Assembly (NCBI GenBank): GCA_029339505.1 | Contig: JAQISU010000057.1 | Span: 6,903,501-6,967,500, forward strand | Direction: 5' to 3' | DNA from: Unio delphinus | Taxonomy: Eukaryota > Mollusca > Bivalvia > Unionida > Unionidae | DNA length: 64,000 nt | Part shown: piece after piece, positions 8,703 to 20,878 of the stretch | How the letters are laid out: each line of letters opens with the position of its first letter | Numbering within the stretch: position 1 is the stretch's first letter | Translations under genes and position numbers: made by a program | The notes under the pieces: generated by a model | The model's input: only the letters and a program-made list of their open reading frames with translations | What the model was told of the DNA's origin: nothing | Database searches by the model: none

Positions 8703-10697
8703 CTAAACCTGTGCATAGGAGTGATCATCCTTTTTGTCCAGAAGTCCTTTGCAGTAGTCAGACTTTCTACTGCCTTGCTGAGTCCTGTACCTCAGATGAG
8801 CCTGGATCATTTTTCCTCGTCTTGATAGGAGACGTCGCCTAGTTTGTGGACTCTTTTGATACAACTGATGGTAAGTGCATCGTTTATCCATTGTATCCAG
8901 TGATCGCAAAGTCCTTGATGACAGTTGACCTTTCAAGTGTGTCACCTTGGCTTTCAGTGATGATCCCAAGCTATTATTGAGTCTGTGTATTGTTGAATGC
9001 ACTCTTGCCTCAAAGTTTCTGGAATAGTTCACATTTTTGGGTAAGGAAACACTGATTGATCTGTTCATAGCCTCACATTTCTGTGTGTTTGTATTCAGTC
9101 GCAGTCTTTGTACAGCATCACAGGAGAGTTTCATTTTGAGAACTTCTAACAGGATTGTCTTATCATTTTCTGTCATGTTAAGATGAGTCACTTTATGAGG
9201 GCCTAGGTATGCTGATCGCATCCACCAGTTGTTAGTACTTCCTCCCCCACAAACCTTGGAATAACGCCGGCATTTTGAGCAGTCCCCTGAATAACAGCGC
9301 AGAGTGGCATCCAGTACTTGTGGAAGTTGACCTTTAATTTTTATAACATCACCTCTGTTATCCTCCATCAGTTGTTTGAAGATCAAACTGCACCGAGCTT
9401 TGATGTCTTGACTGATAATTTTCTGTTTGAGCCTTTTTCCTTCTCTTGTTGTTATTCCTGGAAACATTTCGGCACTAAATACTGCAGAGTTGCACCGTTT
9501 GAACTGTGAACGACCCAGATGGATGGGGTCTGACAGTCTTTCTACTTTCCACATTGGATGCAGAATGTTGTCAGCAGCTTGGAAGCCAGCAGCACCCTGT
9601 GCATCTCCATCTGTAGTTACATGTTTAATGAGAATCTCTTGCAGCACAAATTTGTTTCCAATTTCTTTTGCCATCTCATACTCAGAATGTGGTGCAACTG
9701 GTGACAGATTTGATGTGCAGTCAACATGGCCTCCTGGACATTTCACATCAAAACCTTTCCCCTTCAGCCATGCTCCAGTCCAGCAGAGCTTGTTTTCTAC
9801 TGTACAACCCACAATGTACTGCTTCTCTGTTACAGTTTCACAGGCAATTCCAACAGCTTGTGATGAACTTTGGCCAGGTTTCTTTTCATGTCCAAAGCTA
9901 AAGGCATTATATCTGGCATCAAAAGCAACATTTATTTGTTCAGGATGCTGAACGCCACGCATGACATTAACCTGTCGGACTAGTTTAAGTTTGTTTGTCA
10001 TATCAATTTCATTGAGCTCAACGGTTGCTTTGCCTACAATGTTGGATGCTCTTTGCATAGATGATCTGCTAGGTGGTGGAATGTCAGTGGCTGCAAGCAA
10101 GTATCTAGCTCTGGTGTTGCCCATAGGGGCATCTTGTAGTCCAGCTTGAAACATCAGATTAACAGCAGCAGGATTTGGCCCAGGTTTATCTGTTTTTATC
10201 TCCTCATATAACTTGTACTCTGGTGACTTAAAACTGCAGTTTTTGCACATCATAGTCTGCTTCCAAGCAAGTCCCCATTTTCTTTCATCAGCAATTTGGA
10301 ACTCTGGCCTGTCACACATGTCGAATTGATGACCATGGCGATGAATGATATCATTCCACATTTCAACATTTTTTTTCATGCATATGATTCGTGTTCCATC
10401 TTGCTCATTTAATTCTATCTTTTTCAGGTCCAGTTTTGATTTGGATAATGGTTGTAGAGTTTTTGCAGACCCTGGTTTGGCATTAGAGTCTGGAACCTGA
10501 GCAGATGAAAGAGACCCATTTGTCGGCTTTGTCACTGCTATCAGTGAGAACTTGTCTGCTTCCATTCTTCTGGTCACTGGGACTGATGCAGCACTGGAAA
10601 TTGGTAGAGTATCATCCGTCAGATATCAGACTCCTTTGTTATGTGGAATATTTCCAGGTTTAAAATAAATTTTCTGCCTCTTCTTGTACCCCTTCAT
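8703..10697 (-). pseudogene. DDE transposase, copy 3 (nonsense codon 24)
   Basis: Full length apart from TGA at codon 24 (10626-10628). The next in-frame ATG is codon 45, giving a 620-aa product without the basic N-terminal motif. It also carries Thr190Ala (near 10130) and a silent change in codon 248 (GGA to GGC), both shared only with copy 8. Catalytic residues are intact, so it may be an N-terminally shortened form rather than a dead gene. Confidence 0.85.
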
Positions 10698-11430
10698 GGT
10701 TTCCGTTACAATAACTGCATGTAAATGACAAGAATTATCCTCTTTCCATCAGTTTTATAACTAGGAAAAGGCCAGTTTGCTAGGTTTTAGATTCCTGCAC
10801 CAACTCTTCAATCTGATTGGAAGCCTACCATAAGGGTTCCTCCCCTTCATGACTGTATATATTGTCATATAGGTGTTAAGTACCCCTAGCTACCTTTGTT
10901 TTGATGATTTCAGATTTCAGGGTGTTACATTTGATTGACAGACCCTGGTTTTATTGCATCACAACTGATAAGGAAAACCCTTGATGTTTATAATTAAGGA
11001 ATGGAGAGACTTTGACATAGAACAAACTTTGTCAACTTTTGGCTTCAAATTTTTATTAAAATTTAAATTAAATTTAAATTTTCTTATAAAAATATGTATC
11101 ATTTTTTAAAATTACATTTTCTAAGAAAGTTTCACAGTGAAGCTTAATTTCTAGTAATTTCCAGATTGTTGCTAGAACTAAAAACTAATTACAGTTTATT
11201 TGAAGTGATTATCTTGATTAATAAACTCACAATTAAACTTTAAGTTTTGAGCATTTTTGCCATGCGGCCATTTGGAATGGGCTGGTTTTTGTGTTACAGT
11301 GGTGTCAGCTAAAAGCCTGTAACTATTCTATTCATTGATGAAATTCCTTCAAACTTTGCAGAAGTATTTCAGACATATTGATTTGATCATGGATGGAAGT
11401 TTGGTCCCTTGAGGTGAAATTGTCTAACCC

Positions 11431-12346
11431 TGTTAGGAATCGCACCACAATTAATACTTCCAGTTCAGTACCCACGAATGTAGTTCCAGTCTATTTTTAG
11501 AACATTTTTTCCTCTCTCATTTTGGTGGTGATAGAAGAGTTATATTGATCCATATTTGGTAGGGATTTAAAGGTAATTGTTTATTCTTAAGAATATGAGC
11601 AGAGAGATTGGTTGTCAGTGTGTAATTTGGCGACAGTGCAAATGGAGTAATAAGGCCTTGGTGATGATCCGGAAGTGAAATATGTGTTCTGTTTACATGC
11701 TGCTATGTTTACAGTGCTGCAGCTCAAAAAAATGCCGATCAACCCCTGACAAGATTTTCACCGTGAAGTCATCTTTGGAGGTATTTTGGATTAACATATG
11801 ATTTGTATTGATTGTCACACTGTGGAAAGGTCAGTACTGAGAAATATATGTAGAGAACATATAGTAAAATTAATTGTGGTCTATGTCCTGTTAGGAATTG
11901 CACCACAATTAATACTTCCAGTTCAGTACCCACGAATGTAGTTCCAGTCTATTTTTAGAACATTTTTTCCTCTCTCATTTTGGTGGTGATAGAAGAGTTA
12001 TATTGATCCATATTTGGTAGGGATTTAAAGGTAATTGTTTATTCTTGAGAATATGAGCAGAGAGAGTGGTTGTCAGTGTGTAATTTGGCGACAGTGCAAA
12101 TGGAGTAATAAGGCCTTGGTGATGATCCGGAAGTGAAATATGTGTTCTGTTTACATGCTGCTATGTTTACAGTGCTGCAGCTCAAAAAAATGCCGATCAA
12201 CCCCTGACAAGATTTTCACCGTGAAGTCATCTTTGGAGGTATTTTGGATTAACATATGATTTGTATTGATTGTCACACTGTGGAAAGGTCAGTACTGAGA
12301 AATATATGTAGAGAACATATAGTAAAATTAATTGTGGTCTATGTCC
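11431..12346. repeat. 458-bp subrepeat pair, unit 3
   Basis: Copies 11431-11888 and 11889-12346, in the usual first/second pair types. Confidence 0.92.
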
Positions 12347-12623
12347 TGTACAGGCAGTATTGATGAAACTTTAATTTGCTATACAATTTTTATTATTAAT
12401 GATAGACAGCTGAAATTTTGACACCTGGTGTATATTCACTGTAGAAATTGGAAATTAAAAAAAAAATTAAAAAAATTTAATTTATTTTTTTTTAAATTAA
12501 TTTTTAAAATTTTTTTTAAAAAAAAGTAATTTTTACCCTATAAATGTACAGAAATGGCATCTGACGGAGAGATAACTCATTAGTATTAGCAGCAATGTAT
12601 TCCTACACCAAATTAAAGTTGCA

Positions 12624-13001
12624 ATGGAGGCTTTTTTTCAAAACTTGTCAGCCAAAATTTCTTTAAATTCTGTCCTAGCACATAATAGTGATTGTCGAAT
12701 ATGGACTGGAAATGTAACTTCCAATGGATTATATGGCCTATTATCATATAGGGACCCTGAGACAAACACATGGAAGAAAAAGCATGTCCACAGACTGGCA
12801 TTAATGGTCAAGTTAAGAAGTCTGACTATTCCAAAGGAGCTTGATGCATCCCATTTATGCCATAATAGTTTGTGTGTGAATACGGATCATCTAAATCTAG
12901 AACCGCATTCCATCAATAATAATAGGCAGTGCTGCAAAGGTTATGGGCATTGCATTGGCCATGGTGACTTTCCAGACTGCATGATGAAGTTGAAATTATA
13001 A
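12624..13001 (+). CDS. His-Cys box endonuclease-type protein, copy 3
   Basis: Its protein is identical to the other copies. It converges on transposase copy 4 (13427-15421). Confidence 0.88.
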   Translation: MEAFFQNLSAKISLNSVLAHNSDCRIWTGNVTSNGLYGLLSYRDPETNTWKKKHVHRLALMVKLRSLTIPKELDASHLCHNSLCVNTDHLNLEPHSINNNRQCCKGYGHCIGHGDFPDCMMKLKL

Positions 13002-13235
13002 CAATGAATAATACAGGTATCATGATATATCCTGTACACCCACCCACATCCATGTTGAATTATGCCTGGCATTGATGGATGGATGGATGGATGGATGTAG
13101 TGAGTAAGGAGGAGAAAAGAGAGTGTAGTCTTTATTTTAGTATGTCATTCATACTGGTATAAAACTGCTCTTTTAGATTCATTCATTCCTTATTTATTTT
13201 GCTTTTTAATTTCTTTATTTGTGTCTTCATAGTCA

Positions 13236-13342
13236 GAAAAACTGTTTCGACCCCTCCATGGGTCTCATCAGGTGGTAGTAAGTAACACAACTGCACATAA
13301 CATGCGTTGTGTTACATACGGATTTCCCCACTACAGTTTTCC
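13236..13342 (-). ncRNA. Type III hammerhead ribozyme, unit 3
   Basis: No base change from the unit-1 ribozyme was noticed. The predicted cut lies between 13332 and 13331. Confidence 0.85.
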
Positions 13343-13426
13343 CATGTGTTCTTTTTTGTTTCTTTTAACAACATTCATGTTGCACATGGAATTAAATCAA
13401 TCTTTTCTCTCTGCAGTGTCCCTTGG

Positions 13427-15421
13427 CTAAACCTGTGCATAGGAGTGATCATCCTTTTTGTCCAGAAGTCCTTTGCAGTAGTCAGACTTTCTACTGCCTT
13501 GCTGAGTCCTGTACCTCAGATGAGCCTGGATCATTTTTCCTCGTCTTGATAGGAGACGTCGCCTAGTTTGTGGACTCTTTTGATACAACTGATGGTAAGT
13601 GCATCGTTTATCCATTGTATCCAGTGATCGCAAAGTCCTTGATGACAGTTGACCTTTCAAGTGTGTCACCTTGGCTTTCAGTGATGATCCCAAGCTATTA
13701 TTGAGTCTGTGTATTGTTGAATGCACTCTTGCCTCAAAGTTTCTGGAATAGTTCACATTTTTGGGTAAGGAAACACTGATTGATCTGTTCATAGCCTCAC
13801 ATTTCTGTGTGTTTGTATTCAGTCGCAGTCTTTGTACAGCATCACAGGAGAGTTTCATTTTGAGAACTTCTAACAGGATTGTCTTATCATTTTCTGTCAT
13901 GTTAAGATGAGTCACTTTATGAGGGCCTAGGTATGCTGATCGCATCCACCAGTTGTTAGTACTTCCTCCCCCACAAACCTTGGAATAACGCCGGCATTTT
14001 GAGCAGTCCCCTGAATAACAGCGCAGAGTGGCATCCAGTACTTGTGGAAGTTGACCTTTAATTTTTATAACATCACCTCTGTTATCCTCCATCAGTTGTT
14101 TGAAGATCAAACTGCACCGAGCTTTGATGTCTTGACTGATAATTTTCTGTTTGAGCCTTTTTCCTTCTCTTGTTGTTATTCCTGGAAACATTTCGGCACT
14201 AAATACTGCAGAGTTGCACCGTTTGAACTGTGAACGACCCAGATGGATGGGGTCTGACAGTCTTTCTACTTTCCACATTGGATGCAGAATGTTGTCAGCA
14301 GCTTGGAAGCCAGCAGCACCCTGTGCATCTCCATCTGTAGTTACATGTTTAATGAGAATCTCTTGCAGCACAAATTTGTTTCCAATTTCTTTTGCCATCT
14401 CATACTCAGAATGTGGTGCAACTGGTGACAGATTTGATGTGCAGTCAACATGGCCTCCTGGACATTTCACATCAAAACCTTTCCCCTTCAGCCATGCTCC
14501 AGTCCAGCAGAGCTTGTTTTCTACTGTACAACCCACAATGTACTGCTTCTCTGTTACAGTTTCACAGGCAATTCCAACAGCTTGTGATGAACTTTGGCCA
14601 GGTTTCTTTTCATGTCCAAAGCTAAAGGCATTATATCTGGCATCAAAAGCAACATTTATTTGTTCAGGATGCTGAACTCCACGCATGACATTAACCTGTT
14701 GGACTAGTTTAAGTTTGTTTGTCATATCAATTTCATTGAGCTCAACGGTTGCTTTGCCTACAATGTTGGATGCTCTTTGCATAGATGATCTGCTAGGTGG
14801 TGGAATGTCAGTGGCTGCAAGCAAGTATCTAGCTCTGGTGTTGCCCATAGGGGTATCTTGTAGTCCAGCTTGAAACATCAGATTAACAGCAGCAGGATTT
14901 GGCCCAGGTTTATCTGTTTTTATCTCCTCATATAACTTGTACTCTGGTGACTTAAAACTGCAGTTTTTGCACATCATAGTCTGCTTCCAAGCAAGTCCCC
15001 ATTTTCTTTCATCAGCAATTTGGAACTCTGGCCTGTCACACATGTCGAATTGATGACCATGGCGATGAATGATATCATTCCACATTTCAACATTTTTTTT
15101 CATGCATATGATTCGTGTTCCATCTTGCTCATTTAATTCTATCTTTTTCAGGTCCAGTTTTGATTTGGATAATGGTTGTAGAGTTTTTGCAGACCCTGGT
15201 TTGGCATTAGAGTCTGGAACCTGAGCAGATGAAAGAGACCCATTTGTCGGCTTTGTCACTGCTATCAGTGAGAACTTGTCTGCTTCCATTCTTCTGGTCA
15301 CTGGGACTGATGCAGCACTGGAAATTGGTAGAGTATCATCCGTCAGATATCTGACTCCTTTGTTATGTGGAATATTTCCAGGTTTAAAATAAATTTTCTG
15401 CCTCTTCTTGTACCCCTTCAT
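13427..15421 (-). CDS. DDE transposase, copy 4, intact
   Basis: A 664-aa open frame with Arg24. Its only coding difference from the consensus is Arg241Gln (LVQQVN), about 20 residues before the first catalytic Asp, caused by a C-to-T change near 14700 on the plus strand. Confidence 0.88.
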   Translation of the reverse strand: MKGYKKRQKIYFKPGNIPHNKGVRYLTDDTLPISSAASVPVTRRMEADKFSLIAVTKPTNGSLSSAQVPDSNAKPGSAKTLQPLSKSKLDLKKIELNEQDGTRIICMKKNVEMWNDIIHRHGHQFDMCDRPEFQIADERKWGLAWKQTMMCKNCSFKSPEYKLYEEIKTDKPGPNPAAVNLMFQAGLQDTPMGNTRARYLLAATDIPPPSRSSMQRASNIVGKATVELNEIDMTNKLKLVQQVNVMRGVQHPEQINVAFDARYNAFSFGHEKKPGQSSSQAVGIACETVTEKQYIVGCTVENKLCWTGAWLKGKGFDVKCPGGHVDCTSNLSPVAPHSEYEMAKEIGNKFVLQEILIKHVTTDGDAQGAAGFQAADNILHPMWKVERLSDPIHLGRSQFKRCNSAVFSAEMFPGITTREGKRLKQKIISQDIKARCSLIFKQLMEDNRGDVIKIKGQLPQVLDATLRCYSGDCSKCRRYSKVCGGGSTNNWWMRSAYLGPHKVTHLNMTENDKTILLEVLKMKLSCDAVQRLRLNTNTQKCEAMNRSISVSLPKNVNYSRNFEARVHSTIHRLNNSLGSSLKAKVTHLKGQLSSRTLRSLDTMDKRCTYHQLYQKSPQTRRRLLSRRGKMIQAHLRYRTQQGSRKSDYCKGLLDKKDDHSYAQV

Positions 15422-16154
15422 GGTTTCCGTTACAATAACTGCATGTAAATGACAAGAATTATCCTCTTTCCATCAGTTTTATAACTAGGAAAAGGCCAGT
15501 TTGCTAGGTTTTAGATTCCTGCACCAACTCTTCAATCTGATTGGAAGCCTACCATAAGGGTTCCTCCCCTTCATGACTGTATATATTGTCATATAGGTGT
15601 TAAGTACCCCTAGCTACCTTTGTTTTGATGATTTCAGATTTCAGGGTGTTACATTTGATTGACAGACCCTGGTTTTATTGCATCACAACTGATAAGGAAA
15701 ACCCTTGATGTTTATAATTAAGGAATGGAGAGACTTTGACATAGAACAAACTTTGTCAACTTTTGGCTTCAAATTTTTATTAAAATTTAAATTAAATTTA
15801 AATTTTCTTATAAAAATATGTATCATTTTTTAAAATTACATTTTCTAAGAAAGTTTCACAGTGAAGCTTAATTTCTAGTAATTTCCAGATTGTTGCTAGA
15901 ACTAAAAACTAATTACAGTTTATTTGAAGTGATTATCTTGATTAATAAACTCACAATTAAACTTTAAGTTTTGAGCATTTTTGCCATGCGGCCATTTGGA
16001 ATGGGCTGGTTTTTGTGTTACAGTGGTGTCAGCTAAAAGCCTGTAACTATTCTATTCATTGATGAAATTCCTTCAAACTTTGCAGAAGTATTTCAGACAT
16101 ATTGATTTGATCATGGATGGAAGTTTGGTCCCTTGAGGTGAAATTGTCTAACCC

Positions 16155-17070
16155 TGTTAGGAATCGCACCACAATTAATACTTCCAGTTCAGTACCCACG
16201 AATGTAGTTCCAGTCTATTTTTAGAACATTTTTTCCTCTCTCATTTTGGTGGTGATAGAAGAGTTATATTGATCCATATTTGGTAGGGATTTAAAGGTAA
16301 TTGTTTATTCTTAAGAATATGAGCAGAGAGATTGGTTGTCAGTGTGTAATTTGGCGACAGTGCAAATGGAGTAATAAGGCCTTGGTGATGATCCGGAAGT
16401 GAAATATGTGTTCTGTTTACATGCTGCTATGTTTACAGTGCTGCAGCTCAAAAAAATGCCGATCAACCCCTGACAAGATTTTCACCGTGAAGTCATCTTT
16501 GGAGGTATTTTGGATTAACATATGATTTGTATTGATTGTCACACTGTGGAAAGGTCAGTACTGAGAAATATATGTAGAGAACATATAGTAAAATTAATTG
16601 TGGTCTATGTCCTGTTAGGAATTGCACCACAATTAATACTTCCAGTTCAGTACCCACGAATGTAGTTCCAGTCTATTTTTAGAACATTTTTTCCTCTCTC
16701 ATTTTGGTGGTGATAGAAGAGTTATATTGATCCATATTTGGTAGGGATTTAAAGGTAATTGTTTATTCTTGAGAATATGAGCAGAGAGAGTGGTTGTCAG
16801 TGTGTAATTTGGCGACAGTGCAAATGGAGTAATAAGGCCTTGGTGATGATCCGGAAGTGAAATATGTGTTCTGTTTACATGCTGCTATGTTTACAGTGCT
16901 GCAGCTCAAAAAAATGCCGATCAACCCCTGACAAGATTTTCACCGTGAAGTCATCTTTGGAGGTATTTTGGATTAACATATGATTTGTATTGATTGTCAC
17001 ACTGTGGAAAGGTCAGTACTGAGAAATATATGTAGAGAACATATAGTAAAATTAATTGTGGTCTATGTCC
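16155..17070. repeat. 458-bp subrepeat pair, unit 4
   Basis: Copies 16155-16612 and 16613-17070, of the usual types. Confidence 0.92.
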
Positions 17071-17347
17071 TGTACAGGCAGTATTGATGAAACTTTAATT
17101 TGCTATACAATTTTTATTATTAATGATAGACAGCTGAAATTTTGACACCTGGTGTATATTCACTGTAGAAATTGGAAATTAAAAAAAAAATTAAAAAAAT
17201 TTAATTTATTTTTTTTTAAATTAATTTTTAAAATTTTTTTTAAAAAAAAGTAATTTTTACCCTATAAATGTACAGAAATGGCATCTGACGGAGAGATAAC
17301 TCATTAGTATTAGCAGCAATGTATTCCTACACCAAATTAAAGTTGCA

Positions 17348-17725
17348 ATGGAGGCTTTTTTTCAAAACTTGTCAGCCAAAATTTCTTTAAATTCTGTCCT
17401 AGCACATAATAGTGATTGTCGAATATGGACTGGAAATGTAACTTCCAATGGATTATATGGCCTATTATCATATAGGGACCCTGAGACAAACACATGGAAG
17501 AAAAAGCATGTCCACAGACTGGCATTAATGGTCAAGTTAAGAAGTCTGACTATTCCAAAGGAGCTTGATGCATCCCATTTATGCCATAATAGTTTGTGTG
17601 TGAATACGGATCATCTAAATCTAGAACCGCATTCCATCAATAATAATAGGCAGTGCTGCAAAGGTTATGGGCATTGCATTGGCCATGGTGACTTTCCAGA
17701 CTGCATGATGAAGTTGAAATTATAA
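17348..17725 (+). CDS. His-Cys box endonuclease-type protein, copy 4
   Basis: Its protein is identical to the other copies. It is the last copy before the expanded unit. Confidence 0.88.
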   Translation: MEAFFQNLSAKISLNSVLAHNSDCRIWTGNVTSNGLYGLLSYRDPETNTWKKKHVHRLALMVKLRSLTIPKELDASHLCHNSLCVNTDHLNLEPHSINNNRQCCKGYGHCIGHGDFPDCMMKLKL

Positions 17726-17959
17726 CAATGAATAATACAGGTATCATGATATATCCTGTACACCCACCCACATCCATGTTGAATTATGCCTGGCATTGAT
17801 GGATGGATGGATGGATGGATGTAGTGAGTAAGGAGGAGAAAAGAGAGTGTAGTCTTTATTTTAGTATGTCATTCATACTGGTATAAAACTGCTCTTTTAG
17901 ATTCATTCATTCCTTATTTATTTTGCTTTTTAATTTCTTTATTTGTGTCTTCATAGTCA

Positions 17960-18066
17960 GAAAAACTGTTTCGACCCCTCCATGGGTCTCATCAGGTGGT
18001 AGTAAGTAACACAACTGCACATAACATGCGTTGTGTTACATACGGATTTCCCCACTACAGTTTTCC
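17960..18066 (-). ncRNA. Type III hammerhead ribozyme, unit 4
   Basis: The core and stems are preserved. The predicted cut lies between 18056 and 18055. Confidence 0.85.
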
Positions 18067-18150
18067 CATGTGTTCTTTTTTGTTTCTTTTAACAACATTC
18101 ATGTTGCACATGGAATTAAATCAATCTTTTCTCTCTGCAGTGTCCCTTGG

Positions 18151-20145
18151 CTAAACCTGTGCATAGGAGTGATCATCCTTTTTGTCCAGAAGTCCTTTGC
18201 AGTAGTCAGACTTTCTACTGCCTTGCTGAGTCCTGTACCTCAGATGAGCCTGGATCATTTTTCCTCGTCTTGATAGGAGACGTCGCCTAGTTTGTGGACT
18301 CTTTTGATACAACTGATGGTAAGTGCATCGTTTATCCATTGTATCCAGTGATCGCAAAGTCCTTGATGACAGTTGACCTTTCAAGTGTGTCACCTTGGCT
18401 TTCAGTGATGATCCCAAGCTATTATTGAGTCTGTGTATTGTTGAATGCACTCTTGCCTCAAAGTTTCTGGAATAGTTCACATTTTTGGGTAAGGAAACAC
18501 TGATTGATCTGTTCATAGCCTCACATTTCTGTGTGTTTGTATTCAGTCGCAGTCTTTGTACAGCATCACAGGAGAGTTTCATTTTGAGAACTTCTAACAG
18601 GATTGTCTTATCATTTTCTGTCATGTTAAGATGAGTCACTTTATGAGGGCCTAGGTATGCTGATCGCATCCACCAGTTGTTAGTACTTCCTCCCCCACAA
18701 ACCTTGGAATAACGCCGGCATTTTGAGCAGTCCCCTGAATAACAGCGCAGAGTGGCATCCAGTACTTGTGGAAGTTGACCTTTAATTTTTATAACATCAC
18801 CTCTGTTATCCTCCATCAGTTGTTTGAAGATCAAACTGCACCGAGCTTTGATGTCTTGACTGATAATTTTCTGTTTGAGCCTTTTTCCTTCTCTTGTTGT
18901 TATTCCTGGAAACATTTCGGCACTAAATACTGCAGAGTTGCACCGTTTGAACTGTGAACGACCCAGATGGATGGGGTCTGACAGTCTTTCTACTTTCCAC
19001 ATTGGATGCAGAATGTTGTCAGCAGCTTGGAAGCCAGCAGCACCCTGTGCATCTCCATCTGTAGTTACATGTTTAATGAGAATCTCTTGCAGCACAAATT
19101 TGTTTCCAATTTCTTTTGCCATCTCATACTCAGAATGTGGTGCAACTGGTGACAGATTTGATGTGCAGTCAACATGGCCTCCTGGACATTTCACATCAAA
19201 ACCTTTCCCCTTCAGCCATGCTCCAGTCCAGCAGAGCTTGTTTTCTACTGTACAACCCACAATGTACTGCTTCTCTGTTACAGTTTCACAGGCAATTCCA
19301 ACAGCTTGTGATGAACTTTGGCCAGGTTTCTTTTCATGTCCAAAGCTAAAGGCATTATATCTGGCATCAAAAGCAACATTTATTTGTTCAGGATGCTGAA
19401 CTCCACGCATGACATTAACCTGTCGGACTAGTTTAAGTTTGTTTGTCATATCAATTTCATTGAGCTCAACGGTTGCTTTGCCTACAATGTTGGATGCTCT
19501 TTGCATAGATGATCTGCTAGGTGGTGGAATGTCAGTGGCTGCAAGCAAGTATCTAGCTCTGGTGTTGCCCATAGGGGTATCTTGTAGTCCAGCTTGAAAC
19601 ATCAGATTAACAGCAGCAGGATTTGGCCCAGGTTTATCTGTTTTTATCTCCTCATATAACTTGTACTCTGGTGACTTAAAACTGCAGTTTTTGCACATCA
19701 TAGTCTGCTTCCAAGCAAGTCCCCATTTTCTTTCATCAGCAATTTGGAACTCTGGCCTGTCACACATGTCGAATTGATGACCATGGCGATGAATGATATC
19801 ATTCCACATTTCAACATTTTTTTTCATGCATATGATTCGTGTTCCATCTTGCTCATTTAATTCTATCTTTTTCAGGTCCAGTTTTGATTTGGATAATGGT
19901 TGTAGAGTTTTTGCAGACCCTGGTTTGGCATTAGAGTCTGGAACCTGAGCAGATGAAAGAGACCCATTTGTCGGCTTTGTCACTGCTATCAGTGAGAACT
20001 TGTCTGCTTCCATTCTTCTGGTCACTGGGACTGATGCAGCACTGGAAATTGGTAGAGTATCATCCGTCAGATATCTGACTCCTTTGTTATGTGGAATATT
20101 TCCAGGTTTAAAATAAATTTTCTGCCTCTTCTTGTACCCCTTCAT
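18151..20145 (-). CDS. DDE transposase, copy 5, intact
   Basis: A 664-aa consensus protein without coding changes relative to copy 2. Its upstream spacer is the one that carries five subrepeats, so its transcription start region, if it lies in or beyond them, is about 1.36 kb longer than elsewhere. Confidence 0.88.
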   Translation of the reverse strand: MKGYKKRQKIYFKPGNIPHNKGVRYLTDDTLPISSAASVPVTRRMEADKFSLIAVTKPTNGSLSSAQVPDSNAKPGSAKTLQPLSKSKLDLKKIELNEQDGTRIICMKKNVEMWNDIIHRHGHQFDMCDRPEFQIADERKWGLAWKQTMMCKNCSFKSPEYKLYEEIKTDKPGPNPAAVNLMFQAGLQDTPMGNTRARYLLAATDIPPPSRSSMQRASNIVGKATVELNEIDMTNKLKLVRQVNVMRGVQHPEQINVAFDARYNAFSFGHEKKPGQSSSQAVGIACETVTEKQYIVGCTVENKLCWTGAWLKGKGFDVKCPGGHVDCTSNLSPVAPHSEYEMAKEIGNKFVLQEILIKHVTTDGDAQGAAGFQAADNILHPMWKVERLSDPIHLGRSQFKRCNSAVFSAEMFPGITTREGKRLKQKIISQDIKARCSLIFKQLMEDNRGDVIKIKGQLPQVLDATLRCYSGDCSKCRRYSKVCGGGSTNNWWMRSAYLGPHKVTHLNMTENDKTILLEVLKMKLSCDAVQRLRLNTNTQKCEAMNRSISVSLPKNVNYSRNFEARVHSTIHRLNNSLGSSLKAKVTHLKGQLSSRTLRSLDTMDKRCTYHQLYQKSPQTRRRLLSRRGKMIQAHLRYRTQQGSRKSDYCKGLLDKKDDHSYAQV

Positions 20146-20878
20146 GGTTTCCGTTACAATAACTGCATGTAAATGACAAGAATTATCCTCTTTCCATCAG
20201 TTTTATAACTAGGAAAAGGCCAGTTTGCTAGGTTTTAGATTCCTGCACCAACTCTTCAATCTGATTGGAAGCCTACCATAAGGGTTCCTCCCCTTCATGA
20301 CTGTATATATTGTCATATAGGTGTTAAGTACCCCTAGCTACCTTTGTTTTGATGATTTCAGATTTCAGGGTGTTACATTTGATTGACAGACCCTGGTTTT
20401 ATTGCATCACAACTGATAAGGAAAACCCTTGATGTTTATAATTAAGGAATGGAGAGACTTTGACATAGAACAAACTTTGTCAACTTTTGGCTTCAAATTT
20501 TTATTAAAATTTAAATTAAATTTAAATTTTCTTATAAAAATATGTATCATTTTTTAAAATTACATTTTCTAAGAAAGTTTCACAGTGAATCTTAATTTCT
20601 AGTAATTTCCAGATTGTTGCTAGAACTAAAAACTAATTACAGTTTATTTGAAGTGATTATCTTGATTAATAAACTCACAATTAAACTTTAAGTTTTGAGC
20701 ATTTTTGCCATGCGGCCATTTGGAATGGGCTGGTTTTTGTGTTACAGTGGTGTCAGCTAAAAGCCTGTAACTATTCTATTCATTGATGAAATTCCTTCAA
20801 ACTTTGCAGAAGTATTTCAGACATATTGATTTGATCATGGATGGAAGTTTGGTCCCTTGAGGTGAAATTGTCTAACCC